From: Paraspadella gotoi
Lineage: Eukaryota; Chaetognatha
DNA length: 64,000 nucleotides
Direction: 5' to 3'
Assembly (NCBI GenBank): GCA_051294375.1
Contig: CM119267.1
Coordinates: forward strand, 26,461,324 to 26,525,323
A program made the position numbers and the translations under genes. Below the pieces are notes generated by a model. That model was not told where the DNA came from, ran no database searches, and was given only the letters and a program-made list of their open reading frames with translations. Positions 11,433 through 21,879 of the stretch are shown piece by piece; the stretch's first letter is position 1; each line of letters opens with the position of its first letter.

Positions 11433-11904
11433 CTGTAGCAGAACAATAAAGCATAAAAAACCGAACGTTTGGTTAAATTATAAATGATATATGACGCAAT
11501 GAAAAATGGCGTAGCGTAACAGTTGCAGGCATAAAAAAAAATTCACTGTTCGATATTAAGATATTCGGTTGAATTTTATAAAACATTTTATTTTTATGTA
11601 TTTATATAAAAAATGTCTTAATTTGTTTTTTAGATATGATTAATAAAATAGTAAAATAATACAATTTTTATAAAAAAATTATTTATTCATATTTATCATA
11701 AATATTATAGTAAAATAAAATGAAAATAGTATCAGAGCATTGTTTACTATTCTTTTCATCTTATTTTTTTAATACTGTTTGTTAAATATACTTAATACTG
11801 CATATTTTTAAAAAATATATTCTGTAATTTTTTCTCTTTTCGTTGTTCAATAAGATCAGCAGGTTTAAAAAACTAAAGTTTTAAGTATCTTTTACAACGA
11901 TTTT

Positions 11905-11974
11905 TATTACGGAGTATTGGACATGTTTCGACTCTTGTTTTTCGAGTCTTCATCAGCATTTGACAGTTGTAATT
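11905..11974 (-). ncRNA. Hammerhead ribozyme HHR1 (type I)
   Basis: On the minus strand: CUGAUGA (11956-11950), stem II of GACUC/GAGUC closed by a short loop, GAAAC, then a minimal stem III formed by the self-complementary ACAUGU. Cleavage is expected after GUC, between 11920 and 11919. Stem I can form between AUUAC (11973 down) and GUAAU (11910-11906), with an internal loop as usual for type I. All invariant core bases are present. Penelope-like elements are known to carry such ribozymes in their terminal repeats; very short stem III versions act best as dimers. Confidence 0.85.
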
Positions 11975-12743
11975 TTCACAATCATAAAGTTGAGGAGAGA
12001 GAGAAAGAAAAAGAGAGTTTCCAACAAAGAATTGAGAAAGGACAGTGGTCAGATTTTAGGACAGGTGAAGGTACGGACAGGAAAAAGGGGAAATAAGTTG
12101 ATTTTTGAAATGGTGAAAATGAGAGTGAGAGAGAGAAACATTACATTTTGAAATGTACAACAAAGATAAATGAATCAGTAAACTAAATGAATAATAGTAA
12201 CAAAGAAATAATAAATAATTGATTTAACTAATGGAGTATAAGTGAAAGTGAAAATTTGAAGAATAAGTAGTGAGGGATAGGTAAGTAAAGATTTTAGGGA
12301 AAAATTAAGTTAAGAAAGAAGCTCAAATTGAGCACTGGGCATCTTCCTAAGTGGATCACTACCCAATCCCAGAGAGTCGAACTCTATAAAAATATCTTCT
12401 CAGCCTATAACAGGTCAATGACCCGATCACATCGTCAACGTCCCCCATTTGCCCCATTCTTCAAATTTTCATTTTCACTTATACTCCATAATTAAATCAA
12501 CAATTTATTATTTCTTTATTACTATTATTCATTTATTTTACTGATTCATTTATCTTTGTTGTACATTTCAAAATGTAATGTTTCTCTCTCTCACTCTCAT
12601 TTTCACCATTTCAAAAATCAATTTATTTCCCCCTTTTCCTGTCCGTACCTTCACCTGTCCTAAAATCTGACCACTGTCCTTTCTCAATTCTTTGTTGGAA
12701 ACTCTTTCTCTCTCTCTCACTCTCTCAACTTTATGATTGTGAA

Positions 12744-12811
12744 AATTACAACTGTCAAATGCTGATTAAGACTCGAAAAACAAGAGTCGAAACATGTCCA
12801 ATGCTCTGTAA
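12744..12811 (+). ncRNA. Hammerhead ribozyme HHR2, core mutated
   Basis: Mirror partner of HHR1. Stem I, stem II and GAAACAUGUC are conserved, but the core reads CUGAUUA (12762-12768) instead of CUGAUGA. The changed base is G8, the residue that takes part in acid catalysis, so this copy should be inactive or nearly so. Confidence 0.8.
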
Positions 12812-12876
12812 TAAAAATCGTTGTAAAAAATACTAAAGACTTTCGTTTTCGAATCTGCTAAAATATATTCTATATA

Positions 12877-15552
12877 TTTTTATCGAGCCTGCTGGCGAAG
12901 CCGGTCAGGGCTTGATTTTGTTTTGAGTAAGCTTCTTTGTGATGTCGTCGTCGTTATATAAAAACTACTATGGTTTTATAGTTTTGGCTGGGACTTGCCG
13001 TTTATTTTTAAATAAAAATTATTATGAATTATGATAAAGTTTTAAAAAAGTGTACGATTATAGTAAGTTAAAAATTTAGATATGGCTTCTCATCTTGAAA
13101 TAGCCCTGAAATAGCTTTGAAATTTTCATATTACATTTGGATTCAAGTATTTTTTGTTTGAATTTCCACTTCATTATGATTTACTGCAATATGCAAATGA
13201 GATTATAGTACTCATTATAATAACCAAATTAGTATATAGAAATGCTTTAATCTAATTAACATATTGCAGTAACAAATATTCTAGAAGAAATTCATAAAAT
13301 AATCTTTGAATCAATAAAAAACATGTGAAATCAAAAGACCTTTTTAATGAGAAGCTATATCTTAATTTTAATACAAATAAAAATAAAATCTTTTACAACC
13401 TATGATTGAAAAAAATTGGAACAATTTCCAATTGTAAACAATTGTAACTTTTTTTGCTTTTCTTTTATTTTTTTAAATTATATATTTCTTCCTATTTTTG
13501 TAAGGAGCTTTGGTTTGGTTTGGCAACATGAAATTTTTATTTAATAAGAAATTAAAAGGAAGGTTGAAAGAAAAAATTGATTTTTCCTAATATCTTTTGA
13601 AGGAACAAAGATACAGGGATAGCAATAGTACCAAAATGAAGCCATAATCATTGGGCACATAAAAATTACAATATTAGAATTATTTTTGCTGAAACCTCTT
13701 TACAGGGTGAGTGTCAAACTAAGTCAAAATTATAATGAATTTTGAAACTCATGAAACCCCATAAATATAAATGAAAATTAAATTCTTTTTAGTGATTCTG
13801 AAAGGAAAAAGGCTAAATTGTACTCTAGTAAAACTTTAAAGTTTTTTGGATAAAGAAAATATAATTTTTATTTAACTTAAATATTTGCTTGACTGCAATT
13901 ACAAGCATGCTTACAAAATTCTACAAAATATTATTCACCCCATCACAGCCTAAGTATTTATCTTTCTTTTCCACCATCAAAAAGTAAACATTATTTTATG
14001 CTAGAGAACAGGGATGTCTACTGAAATTAGCCGGAAGACATTCATTTTACAATAATAAAATAGGCGAATTTTTTAATTATTTAACTTTCACAGGCTTCAC
14101 AAGACATTATACTTTCATAATATCCCAATGTTAATGTAATTCATTATGAAATTGGTACAACCAATATAAAAATTATCCATTTATTTAATAAATAAGCTAT
14201 CTTGCCCCTGACTTTGGACAGGCTTTGGTGGTTTAAGGCCTCCATCACTCTTACAAGATAATGACATAGCAGGTCCCTGCAAGCTTTTAATCAAGACTCT
14301 CTCACAGTCTTGTTTATTCACTCCCAGAGTACCTGGCTTCCCTATCAATGAAGTGGAAAATATTTCAAAGAATGTTTCAATTGTATGAAAAGACCACTCC
14401 CCTAAGTATTAGATCGGGGAATACTTATTGTACTCCGCACTAGCATCAAAATACAAGGAGCTGAATTTTATGAAATTGGTACAACCAATATAAAAATTAT
14501 CCATTCATTTAATAAATAAGCTATCTTGCCCCTGACTTTGGACAGGCTTTGGTGGTTTAAGGCCTCCATCACTCTTACAAGATAATGACATAGCAGGTCC
14601 CTGCAAGCTTTCAATCAAGACTCTCTCTATTTTTTTACCCAGAAATTATAAAATAATAAAAAGTTATGGATTCCTTTTGTTCGTTAAAGGAAAAAAATTT
14701 AACTAGCGGAATTAAAGTTTGTTAGAGGAAGTCAGAATCGGCGAAAATCTTAAAAGGCAAAAATGTTGAAAAAAGGGAGAAGAACTTTGGTTGTTTTTGA
14801 TCAATTTCTTCTAAACCCATGGGCCAATTTAGACGTAACTTATGATTTACATTATTCCAGTCATTCTCTATCCAAAAATATAAAAACATTATGAAAAAAG
14901 GTTTGGGATCGAGTTTAGGAATTTAGTTGTAAATGATTGAGGAACCACACCAATGAACAAACAAAGGGGATAATAAAGTTGACTTTGCTTAAGAGGAAGG
15001 GTCATTCAATTCACTATTCGTAAAGTTTCATGTATTACAGTTAAAACATCAAGAAATACATCTTAGTCATCAGTTATCAGCAAAAAAATTCGTATTAATA
15101 TGTTAAAATTCCGTTTTAAATAGTTTAGATTTAAAAAAGTGTCAAATTAAATCGGTAAGCATATTTTCTACAAAATCTTTTTTTGATCTGGTTGTTAAAA
15201 AATTGTAGGTAAAAAGTTACAACATGGTAAAGGGAAATTTTGAAGCGGAGAGTAAAGTAATTAGTCTTGTTACTTCCTTGGATTTCCAGTCATGAACAAA
15301 ATCTTTAGTAAAGAAATTCGAGCTACAATGAATTTGAAGAGTTGCAGCCTAAACGACTGCAAGAATTTTGAATTAAAAATTTGTTTATGAATCTTAAAAA
15401 CATTTGTAGATAACTAATAGAGAGACATTTTAAGAAAAGCATTTCAATTAGGAGGAATTTAGGGTTTTGTCTAAAATAAAACATTTTGTTTTCAAGGATC
15501 TAAGTTAAAATTTCAAGATGTCTCTATTACATTTTTTTAATTCACTAATAAA
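12877..15552. other. Intronic AT-rich DNA with R4 repeat and a foldback
   Basis: No gene seen. At 12877-13120 is an R4 repeat (tatcgagc, gcgaagccggtcagggct, gattttgtttt), also found at 58263-58450. At 13191-13274 is a small foldback with about 25-bp arms (ttactgcaatatg...). A direct repeat lies at 14145-14627 (separate entry). The rest is low-complexity AT-rich intron of cyclin A. Confidence 0.5.
14145..14627 (+). repeat. Direct repeat pair of about 159 bp
   Basis: Segments 14145-14303 and 14469-14627 are nearly identical (tatgaaattggtacaa ... atcaagactctctc), separated by about 165 bp. The duplicated part includes cctgactttggacaggc and tacaagataatgacatagcagg. The first bases also occur in R5 (31668). 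It is a local tandem duplication of unknown origin. Confidence 0.85.
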
Positions 15553-18500
15553 CAAGTTTGAGCAAACAATGTCGGATCTGCCTACGATAATTAATCAATT
15601 TATTAATTAATTAATCGATTAATTAATTAATTAATTTTAAAATGTAATAATTAATTTTAAATTTATATTCAACTTATCATCATCGATGTCCTTAAAATTG
15701 GGTTAGGACAGTTATTAAATATGTTTTGTTTACATTTTATCAAAACAAACAAATATCTTCTATGAAAATTTGCAAATTACTTGTTTCACTATTTTTTATT
15801 TTTCTATTTTAATATTTTTATATTTTTATAAAGGATTTAGTATTTAATTTATATTATTTATTCAAATATATATTGCTTTCTTTTTTCAATTTTTTTTTTC
15901 TTTTTATCTAATAATTTAATTTGGGAAGGGGAAGTCAGTGTTGTCTTCTGGAAATAGAGGGAGCATCTCTACAACACAAGGTTAGATTACTATCTGTCCT
16001 AGTTTTCTAATAGATATCACACATCATTTCTGTTAGAAAGTCATTAATGAAAAATCATAATATCTAAGAGGCTGAACAGAAAGGGGTGGGAATGGATAAT
16101 TTTTTGAGGGACCAACGTTATATATGATTTTTTTACCAATAGGGATAAGACTACCATGTAGAATTGTATGTTCTGATAGGGATACATACTGGGGAAAGGT
16201 CTATAGGGGCACCTTTATGTCATGAATATAATTTTAAAATACTTTAATAAAAAATTTTATTTTTTTTTCTCTCTCACTCTCTTTCTCTTTTTACGCAATT
16301 GCGACGATCTTTATGCTTTTAAGATTTTTTTAACTTGCATCATTTTTTCACATTAATTAATTAATACATTTATTAGTAATCATTAATACTAAAGATTCAA
16401 GTAAATGTGACTTATGTTTTTTCCATCTAAACTCATTTCCACTGGCACAATTCCATTAAAACTTTATATAATTATTATATATTAATAAATATTTAAAAGC
16501 TTCAGTGCAACAACCCAGTGAACTAATTCAAAAAGTTACATTGAAAATCGATTTAATAGTAAAAGGGAAAAAAAATTTAAAGAGAACTAGAAGTTATAAA
16601 AAGTGTTCAATTTTGGCCCGCCTTACTAGATATTAGGTGGGAACAGGTTGAAAACTAGAAGTTCTCTCAAATAAATAATGGTTAAGCGACTATTAAATAA
16701 TATGAAAATGAAAATAATTTTTAAAATATTGCTTATCAATTTTTTTTATAGATTCTGATTGAGCTTTAAAAGTTAGATAAAGGTTATTAATAATACAACT
16801 TAAAATTTTTTTGTTTTATTAATGAAAAATTTAAAAAAAAAAAATTCAGCCAATAATGATGATGATGATGATTTTTTAAGGTTTCTTCTATTTTTAACCA
16901 ATTTATTGTCAAAATTTGAAAAAATTATAGTACTAACTTTCATTTAACTTTTTAAGCTCTACAAGAACCCGTTCTTAAAAAAATCAAATTTTTAAATTTT
17001 TTTTTGTCATTTGTTATATATTAATAAATATTTAAAAGGTTCAGTGCAACAACCCAATGAACTAATACAAAAAGTTATATTGAAAATCGATATAGTAGTA
17101 GAAGGAAAAAAAAAAAATTTTTGAGAGAACTAGAAGTTATAAAAAGTGTTCAATTTTGGCCCGCCTTACTAGATATATTGCATGTGATTAAACAATGTTA
17201 TTGGAATAATAATTTTATCAATTTTATGTATTTTGTAGGTATTTTAAGTATTTTTATTCAATGAGTAAAATAACAACTTTTTTATTTGCTAATTTTAATC
17301 TCGGACTCTCTCTCTCTCTCTCTCCCTCTTTCTCTCTTTGCAATTACAACGATCCTTTTGCTCATTTTTCTGCTCTCTCTCTCTCTTTCTCTCTTTGCAA
17401 TTGCGACGATCCTTATGCTCATTTTCTGCTCTCTTTCTCTCTCTATCTATCTCTCTCTCTCTCTCTCTTTGCAATTGCGACGATCCTTATGCTTTTAGGA
17501 TTTTTTTAACTTGCATCATTTTTCTGCTTGCATCATTTTTTCAACTTGCATAATTTTTTTCATTTTCAACTCATTTCCACTCGTACGTTTCCACCGAAAC
17601 TTTATATCAAGCATCGTTACACATTTTTCTTCCCACACAAAAAATTGGAACTCAATCTATACATCCAATTATGATTAATTAGAGTACTTATTAGTTAAAA
17701 TAATAAAAATATTTTAGTAAATGCGACTTATGTTTTTTCCACTTAAACTCATTTCACTCACACAATTCCGTCGAAACTTTATATCCAGCTTTATCACACA
17801 CTTTCCTACCCACACACAAAATTTCATTCCAATCCAACCAGCCAATCACGAGTTATTGGAGCTTTTGCTAAGGTGGGAGGGGATGGACGGATTGATTGAC
17901 TGATTAATTAATTATTGATTAATTAATTGACTAATTGATTAATTAACTGATTAATTATTTGTTTTATTAATACATCCAGCATATACATTTAATATAAAAG
18001 GAAAAAGAATCATAATCAATTAGTGAAACAGGTTTTTTGTTTTTTTCCATTTAAACTCATTTCCACTCAAAAGATTCCATCGAAACTTGGTTTCCTGTTC
18101 AATCACACACTTTTCTACTCACATACAAAATTCCAGGTATCGATAATTAAGTGGTTATAAGCTAACTTGGTCAACTTGCATAATTTAATCAACTTGCATA
18201 ATTTGGTCAACTGACATAATTGGTTAACTGACATAATTTGGTCTACTGACATAATTTAGTCAACTGACATAATTTGGTCAACATACATAATTTGATCAAT
18301 TAGATAATTTGGTCAACCGGCATAATTTGGTCAACTGGCATAATTTTATAACTGGCCTAATTTGGTCAACTGGCATAATTTGGTCAACAGGCATAATTTG
18401 GTCAACTTGCAGAACTTGATCAACTTGCAGAATTTTGTCAACTGGCAGAATTTGGTCAACTGGCATAATTTGGTACTTTAAGAATTTGTCAACTGGCATA

Positions 18501-19258
18501 TTTTGTCAATTGGCATAATTTGGTCAATCAATCAATCATCAATCAAATCAATCAATCAGAGAGAGATAGAGAAACTTTAAAAAATTCAAATAAATGTGTC
18601 TTTTGTTTTTTAATTGAACTCTTTTCCACTCTACGATTCCATCAAAAAATATTATCCAGCTTTATCACATACTTCCTACCCACACACAAAATTCAATTTC
18701 GATTTATCTATCCAATTTTTAATAAACATAATAATTATGAGTAAATTTAAGTAAAAATACTTCAAGTAAATATGACTTTTGTTTTTTTCCATTTTAACTC
18801 ATTTCCACTCGCACGATTCCATCGAAACTTTAATCCAGCTCAATCACACACTTTCCTACATCATACAAAATTTCAAGTCAATTGCCCTTTCCACTGATGA
18901 GCAATTGGCGTTCAAATAGTGAAATATATTTTTTTGTTTATCCATTTAAACCAATTTCCACTTGCACGATTCCCTCGAAACTTCATATCCATCTCAATCA
19001 CACAGTTTCCTACCCACACACAAAATTTCATACCAATCCATCCATCCAATCACGAGTAATTGGAGTTTTTTGCTAAGGTGGGACGGACGGACGGACGGAC
19101 GGACGGACGGACGGACATCGTTTTTTTTGCATAATTAATCATAATTCGATGTTCTGACATGATATAAGTGTGTGCCCGACAATATTGAGGGGGCGGACCG
19201 ACGGACCGAAAAAAGTGAGTATAGAGTCGGATCTGCTGATAAGCAGATCCGACTAAAA
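15553..19258 (+). mobile_element. R1 repeat, nearly complete copy (3.7 kb)
   Basis: The most complete member. It has the left end with hairpin GTTTG/CAAAC and TCGGATCTGCC; the ATTAATTA block; the catcgatg...ttatcaaaacaaac module; CT arrays with gcaattgcgacgatcc; duplicated gcttcagtgcaacaaccc blocks; three CT/GA microsatellites near 17300-17480; the 18-bp minisatellite; a GGAC array at 19079-19118; and the right-end hairpin (19216-19253) followed by CGACTAAAAA. The TCGGATCTGC left motif is the inverse of the right end, so the ends are short asymmetric inverted repeats with a 3' hairpin. No protein is encoded. It resembles non-autonomous Helentron/DINE-type elements, though a MITE-like origin cannot be excluded. 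Confidence 0.7.
18165..18540 (+). repeat. 18-bp minisatellite in R1, second array
   Basis: About 20 imperfect copies of the TTTGGTCAACTGGCATAA unit followed by (AATC)n and GA runs, homologous in position to 6160-6470. Confidence 0.9.
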
Positions 19259-19689
19259 ATTAACAAAAATATCAGTAGGATTGGTTTTTTTGTTTGACCT
19301 GCAACTCTTCAAATGGGTTTCTTTTATTTTATATTATAATTCAAACCGATATAAAATGTTTAAAGTGAATACATTTTCGGAATCGCCAGAAGCTCAACTT
19401 TCTGAATCTGGACTTTATTTTGCCCAATTTAAAGTTGATTTGAATGACCCTTTGTCTTAAGCAAATTTGACTAAAAAGTTTTTCTTACCCATTCTCATTA
19501 AGAATAATGGTTTTGCATAGAAAATCAAAATATTAAAAAAATAAAAATATCAGACTAGCAGAATCGAAAGGCTAGAGGCTGATTTTTTTAGAATTGCCAA
19601 ATTTTTTTCTTAACTCAAAATCCATTATTCTCAAGTTTTAAAATGTTTTTCTCCAAAATCATTCAATTGAAGAGACAGTAATTATTATT

Positions 19690-19880
19690 ATGTGTTAGTG
19701 ACAGAACCGATCAATATAAGCAGTCCATGAGCTTCGGAACAGGCTGTAACACCATGTTACAGGCGGGTTAAGCGCCCCGTCCCTTTTAACTGCAAGGCAG
19801 CCACCGGGCTAGAACCCCGGACCTTTGGGTTGGGAGGCGAATGACTTGACTGCGGTACCAATGGCCGCTGATGAACGGTT
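19690..19880 (-). mobile_element. tRNA-derived SINE
   Basis: On the minus strand the head shows an A-box-like TGGTACCGCAG (about 19862-19850) and a B-box-like GGTTCTAGCCC about 45 nt further on. An unrelated body follows (ctgtaacatggtgttacag, a perfect small inverted repeat, then gaagctcatggactgcttatattg) and an ataataat tail. The body recurs at 34040-34150. The sequence does not close into a tRNA cloverleaf, so it is a SINE and not a tRNA gene. Confidence 0.65.
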
Positions 19881-20395
19881 GGTGGATTTTAGTCCACCAT
19901 ACAAACAATTATTTTTTATTAATTTAAAATGTTTTTTATAATGTTTTTGTTTGAAAGAATTGGAAAAAAGGGAAAAATATAGTAATTATATAAGATTTTT
20001 GAAAATATTGACTAATTACAAACTAATGATTCATGTAAATGGAGGAAACGAAGGGTAAAAAATATTCATCTTGGTATCGGTTAACTATTAAGTTTTAATA
20101 ATATCAATACTCCTTTTGCATTTATAAAAGCAATAGTCTAAAATTTTGTAAGTGTTTCGAGCTATATTGCTTCATCTTTTTTCCCATTTTTGATCAAGTT
20201 AGCTTTTTTGTTGATGGTCAAAGGTTATGGTCAGATACAGTATTGTCCAGTAGTGCACATCGCACATATTAGCAAAAGTAACAACCAATTAATTTGGCTC
20301 AGAAACAACTTTAAATGGACAAAATCAACAGGAGACCGTTTCGCCAAGTTATTTTTCATTGTATCATATATACATTATACATGGTGACAATTTTA

Positions 20396-21262
20396 CAAGC
20401 GCCGGTAAAAAAACGCTGTGGTTACTGGTTACGCTGTCAGTTGCAAACCAGTGGTTATTGATCAGTTAAGATTTGCCTTGACAATGAGTGGAGAAAGTTG
20501 GCTTGTAAAATCGGGTTTCATTTTCCAACACTTTTTCAATTTTTTTCTCTTACTTTCAGTAAGTTTTCTAAAGAAATTTGAAATAAAATAATATTAATAT
20601 TATCTTCTGAAAGCCCTTTCAAATCTAAAGAGAATGACATACTTACAAATACTGTAGTATAAAATTTAACCGGCCCAGCTTTAATTTAATTAGGATACTC
20701 AAAAACAAGACATCTTTCCAAAAATCAATATCTGGAGGGTAAATTTAAGATTTTTATTAAATTTTGATTGGCTATCTTAAATCTCTTTTTTTCAGGCTCT
20801 TTCATGATACTTATATAAATAATAATATTTTATGTTATAATAATTTAAACAAGTCATATATTTTAAAAAAACATTTAAAATTTTAGATAATTCACTTTTG
20901 ACTCTCTTAATTGAACCAAGGCTGGGCTGCTTAATTTTTTTGTTAGAGCTTTCGTAAGTATATCATTCTCTTCATTTTTTAATGGCTTTCTGAGGATATT
21001 AATGTTATTAATATCTTAATAAATACTTTGTTTTAAAAAGTGCTAAAAGTTGAAAAAAAAAAATTGAATTCAAAAATAGTGAGTTGGAAAATGAAACCCG
21101 ATTTTACAAGCCAACTTTCTCCACTCAATGCCAAGGCATATCTTAACTGATCAATACAAAATTTGAACACATAAATGACTAATAGTTTCTACTCAACTAA
21201 TTTTTAAAATCAATGAAATAATCACTGGTTTGCAAATGACAGCGTTTTTTTACCGGCGCTTG
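20396..21262. mobile_element. TA-flanked MITE with long inverted repeats
   Basis: 867 bp. The ends CAAGCGCCGGTAAAAAAACG and its complement extend into arms of about 150 bp that share gttggaaaatgaaacccg and ggcttgtaaaatcg in inverted form. TA lies on each side (20394-20395, 21263-21264). There is no coding capacity. It lies in cyclin A intron 1, 128 bp from the exon 1 donor. Confidence 0.8.
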
Positions 21263-21391
21263 TAACATTGAAATTATTCCGCTTAATTTTAGTTTGTCTG
21301 GACAATATTTTTACTGCAGTTTGGCGCATTTTTCATAACTAAAAAGGCTGATTTATGAAGGTAGTAATTCCGATTCATCCTCCTTTCTAAC

Positions 21392-21556
21392 CTTTGCCCA
21401 TCTGTCCGACTGCGACAATGCTCCGTAATTATTGATGCAGGTGCCAAGCGCGGGACGACGGGCAGCGTTAACCACCTTTAATCCGCTCTTTCCCTCGACG
21501 ACATCGGCTGTGATCTCCTGGTTCATGTTGCGCAAGGAAAGGATAGCGTCCGCCAT
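21392..21556 (-). CDS. CCNA: Cyclin A, exon 1 (start codon)
   Basis: Starts ATGGCGGACGC at 21556 and runs 165 nt (55 codons) to the donor GCAAAG|GTTAGA at 21391, phase 0. It reads MADAILSLRNMNQEIT and, at residues 33-43, RRPALGTCINN. The R-x-x-LG-x-x-x-(N/E)N pattern near the N-terminus is usual in A- and B-type cyclins. The product is nuclear and would be expected to oscillate in the cell cycle. The exon is GC-richer than its flanks. Its assignment depends on compatibility with exons 2 and 3, both phase 0 and on the same strand. It starts 270 bp after the KANSL3 stop codon. Confidence 0.65.
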
Positions 21557-21825
21557 ATAGCCAGAGTCTATAACTTAGCTTAAAGCAGTTTTTTTCTAAG
21601 AATTTATTTCTTATTTTCTTTCAAATTTGTAATTGAAACTGAAGTTAATTATCAGACTAATGATGTTTTTTAAAAATAAAATTTATCAACAAAAATATCA
21701 ATCGGACTGCTACAAAATTAAATTATTTGGGTAAAAAGGAATTACAAGACTTAAATGGATCTCAATAGTTTTTATCATTTAATTCACTTAAAAAGCGAAA
21801 ATATTTGTTTTCTTGGTCACGTTTT
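21557..21825 (-). promoter_or_regulatory. Short intergenic region: KANSL3 3' end / cyclin A promoter
   Basis: All DNA between the KANSL3 stop and the cyclin A start. A TTTGAA on the minus strand (21625-21620) matches the CHR element used by cell-cycle genes, but a hexamer in AT-rich DNA is weak evidence. No TATA box stands out. Confidence 0.3.
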
Positions 21826-21879
21826 TTATTTGTTGGAGATATCGCTTTTTTTGACGAGATTCAACGGAGACGCTTGATA
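21826..21879 (-). CDS. KANSL3: KANSL3 last exon with stop codon
   Basis: Acceptor attttcag|TAT. Encodes YQASPLNLVKKSDISNK and TAA. An AATAAA polyadenylation signal (21830-21825) overlaps the stop codon, so the 3' untranslated region is probably very short. Confidence 0.7.
   Translation of the reverse strand, partial: YQASPLNLVKKSDISNK

Larger units (their letters stand above)
11885..12835 (+). mobile_element. Short Penelope-like element with inverted terminal repeats
   Basis: A minus-oriented terminal repeat (11885-12328) faces a plus-oriented one (12456-12835). Between them are about 130 bp of the 3' untranslated region shared with the elements at 29.3 and 38.9 kb (a tcaatgacccgatca motif). 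Both arms carry the conserved pattern: gttggaaac, CT/GA run, hammerhead, then taataaaaatcgttgtaa. So this is a severely 5'-truncated Penelope-like copy (plus strand) with an inverted terminal repeat joined to the truncation point. No protein is left. It lies in cyclin A intron 1. Confidence 0.75.

Noticed and set aside
19800-19870. tRNA gene
   Set aside because: A- and B-box-like motifs only; no acceptor-stem pairing or anticodon arm, and a SINE body follows.
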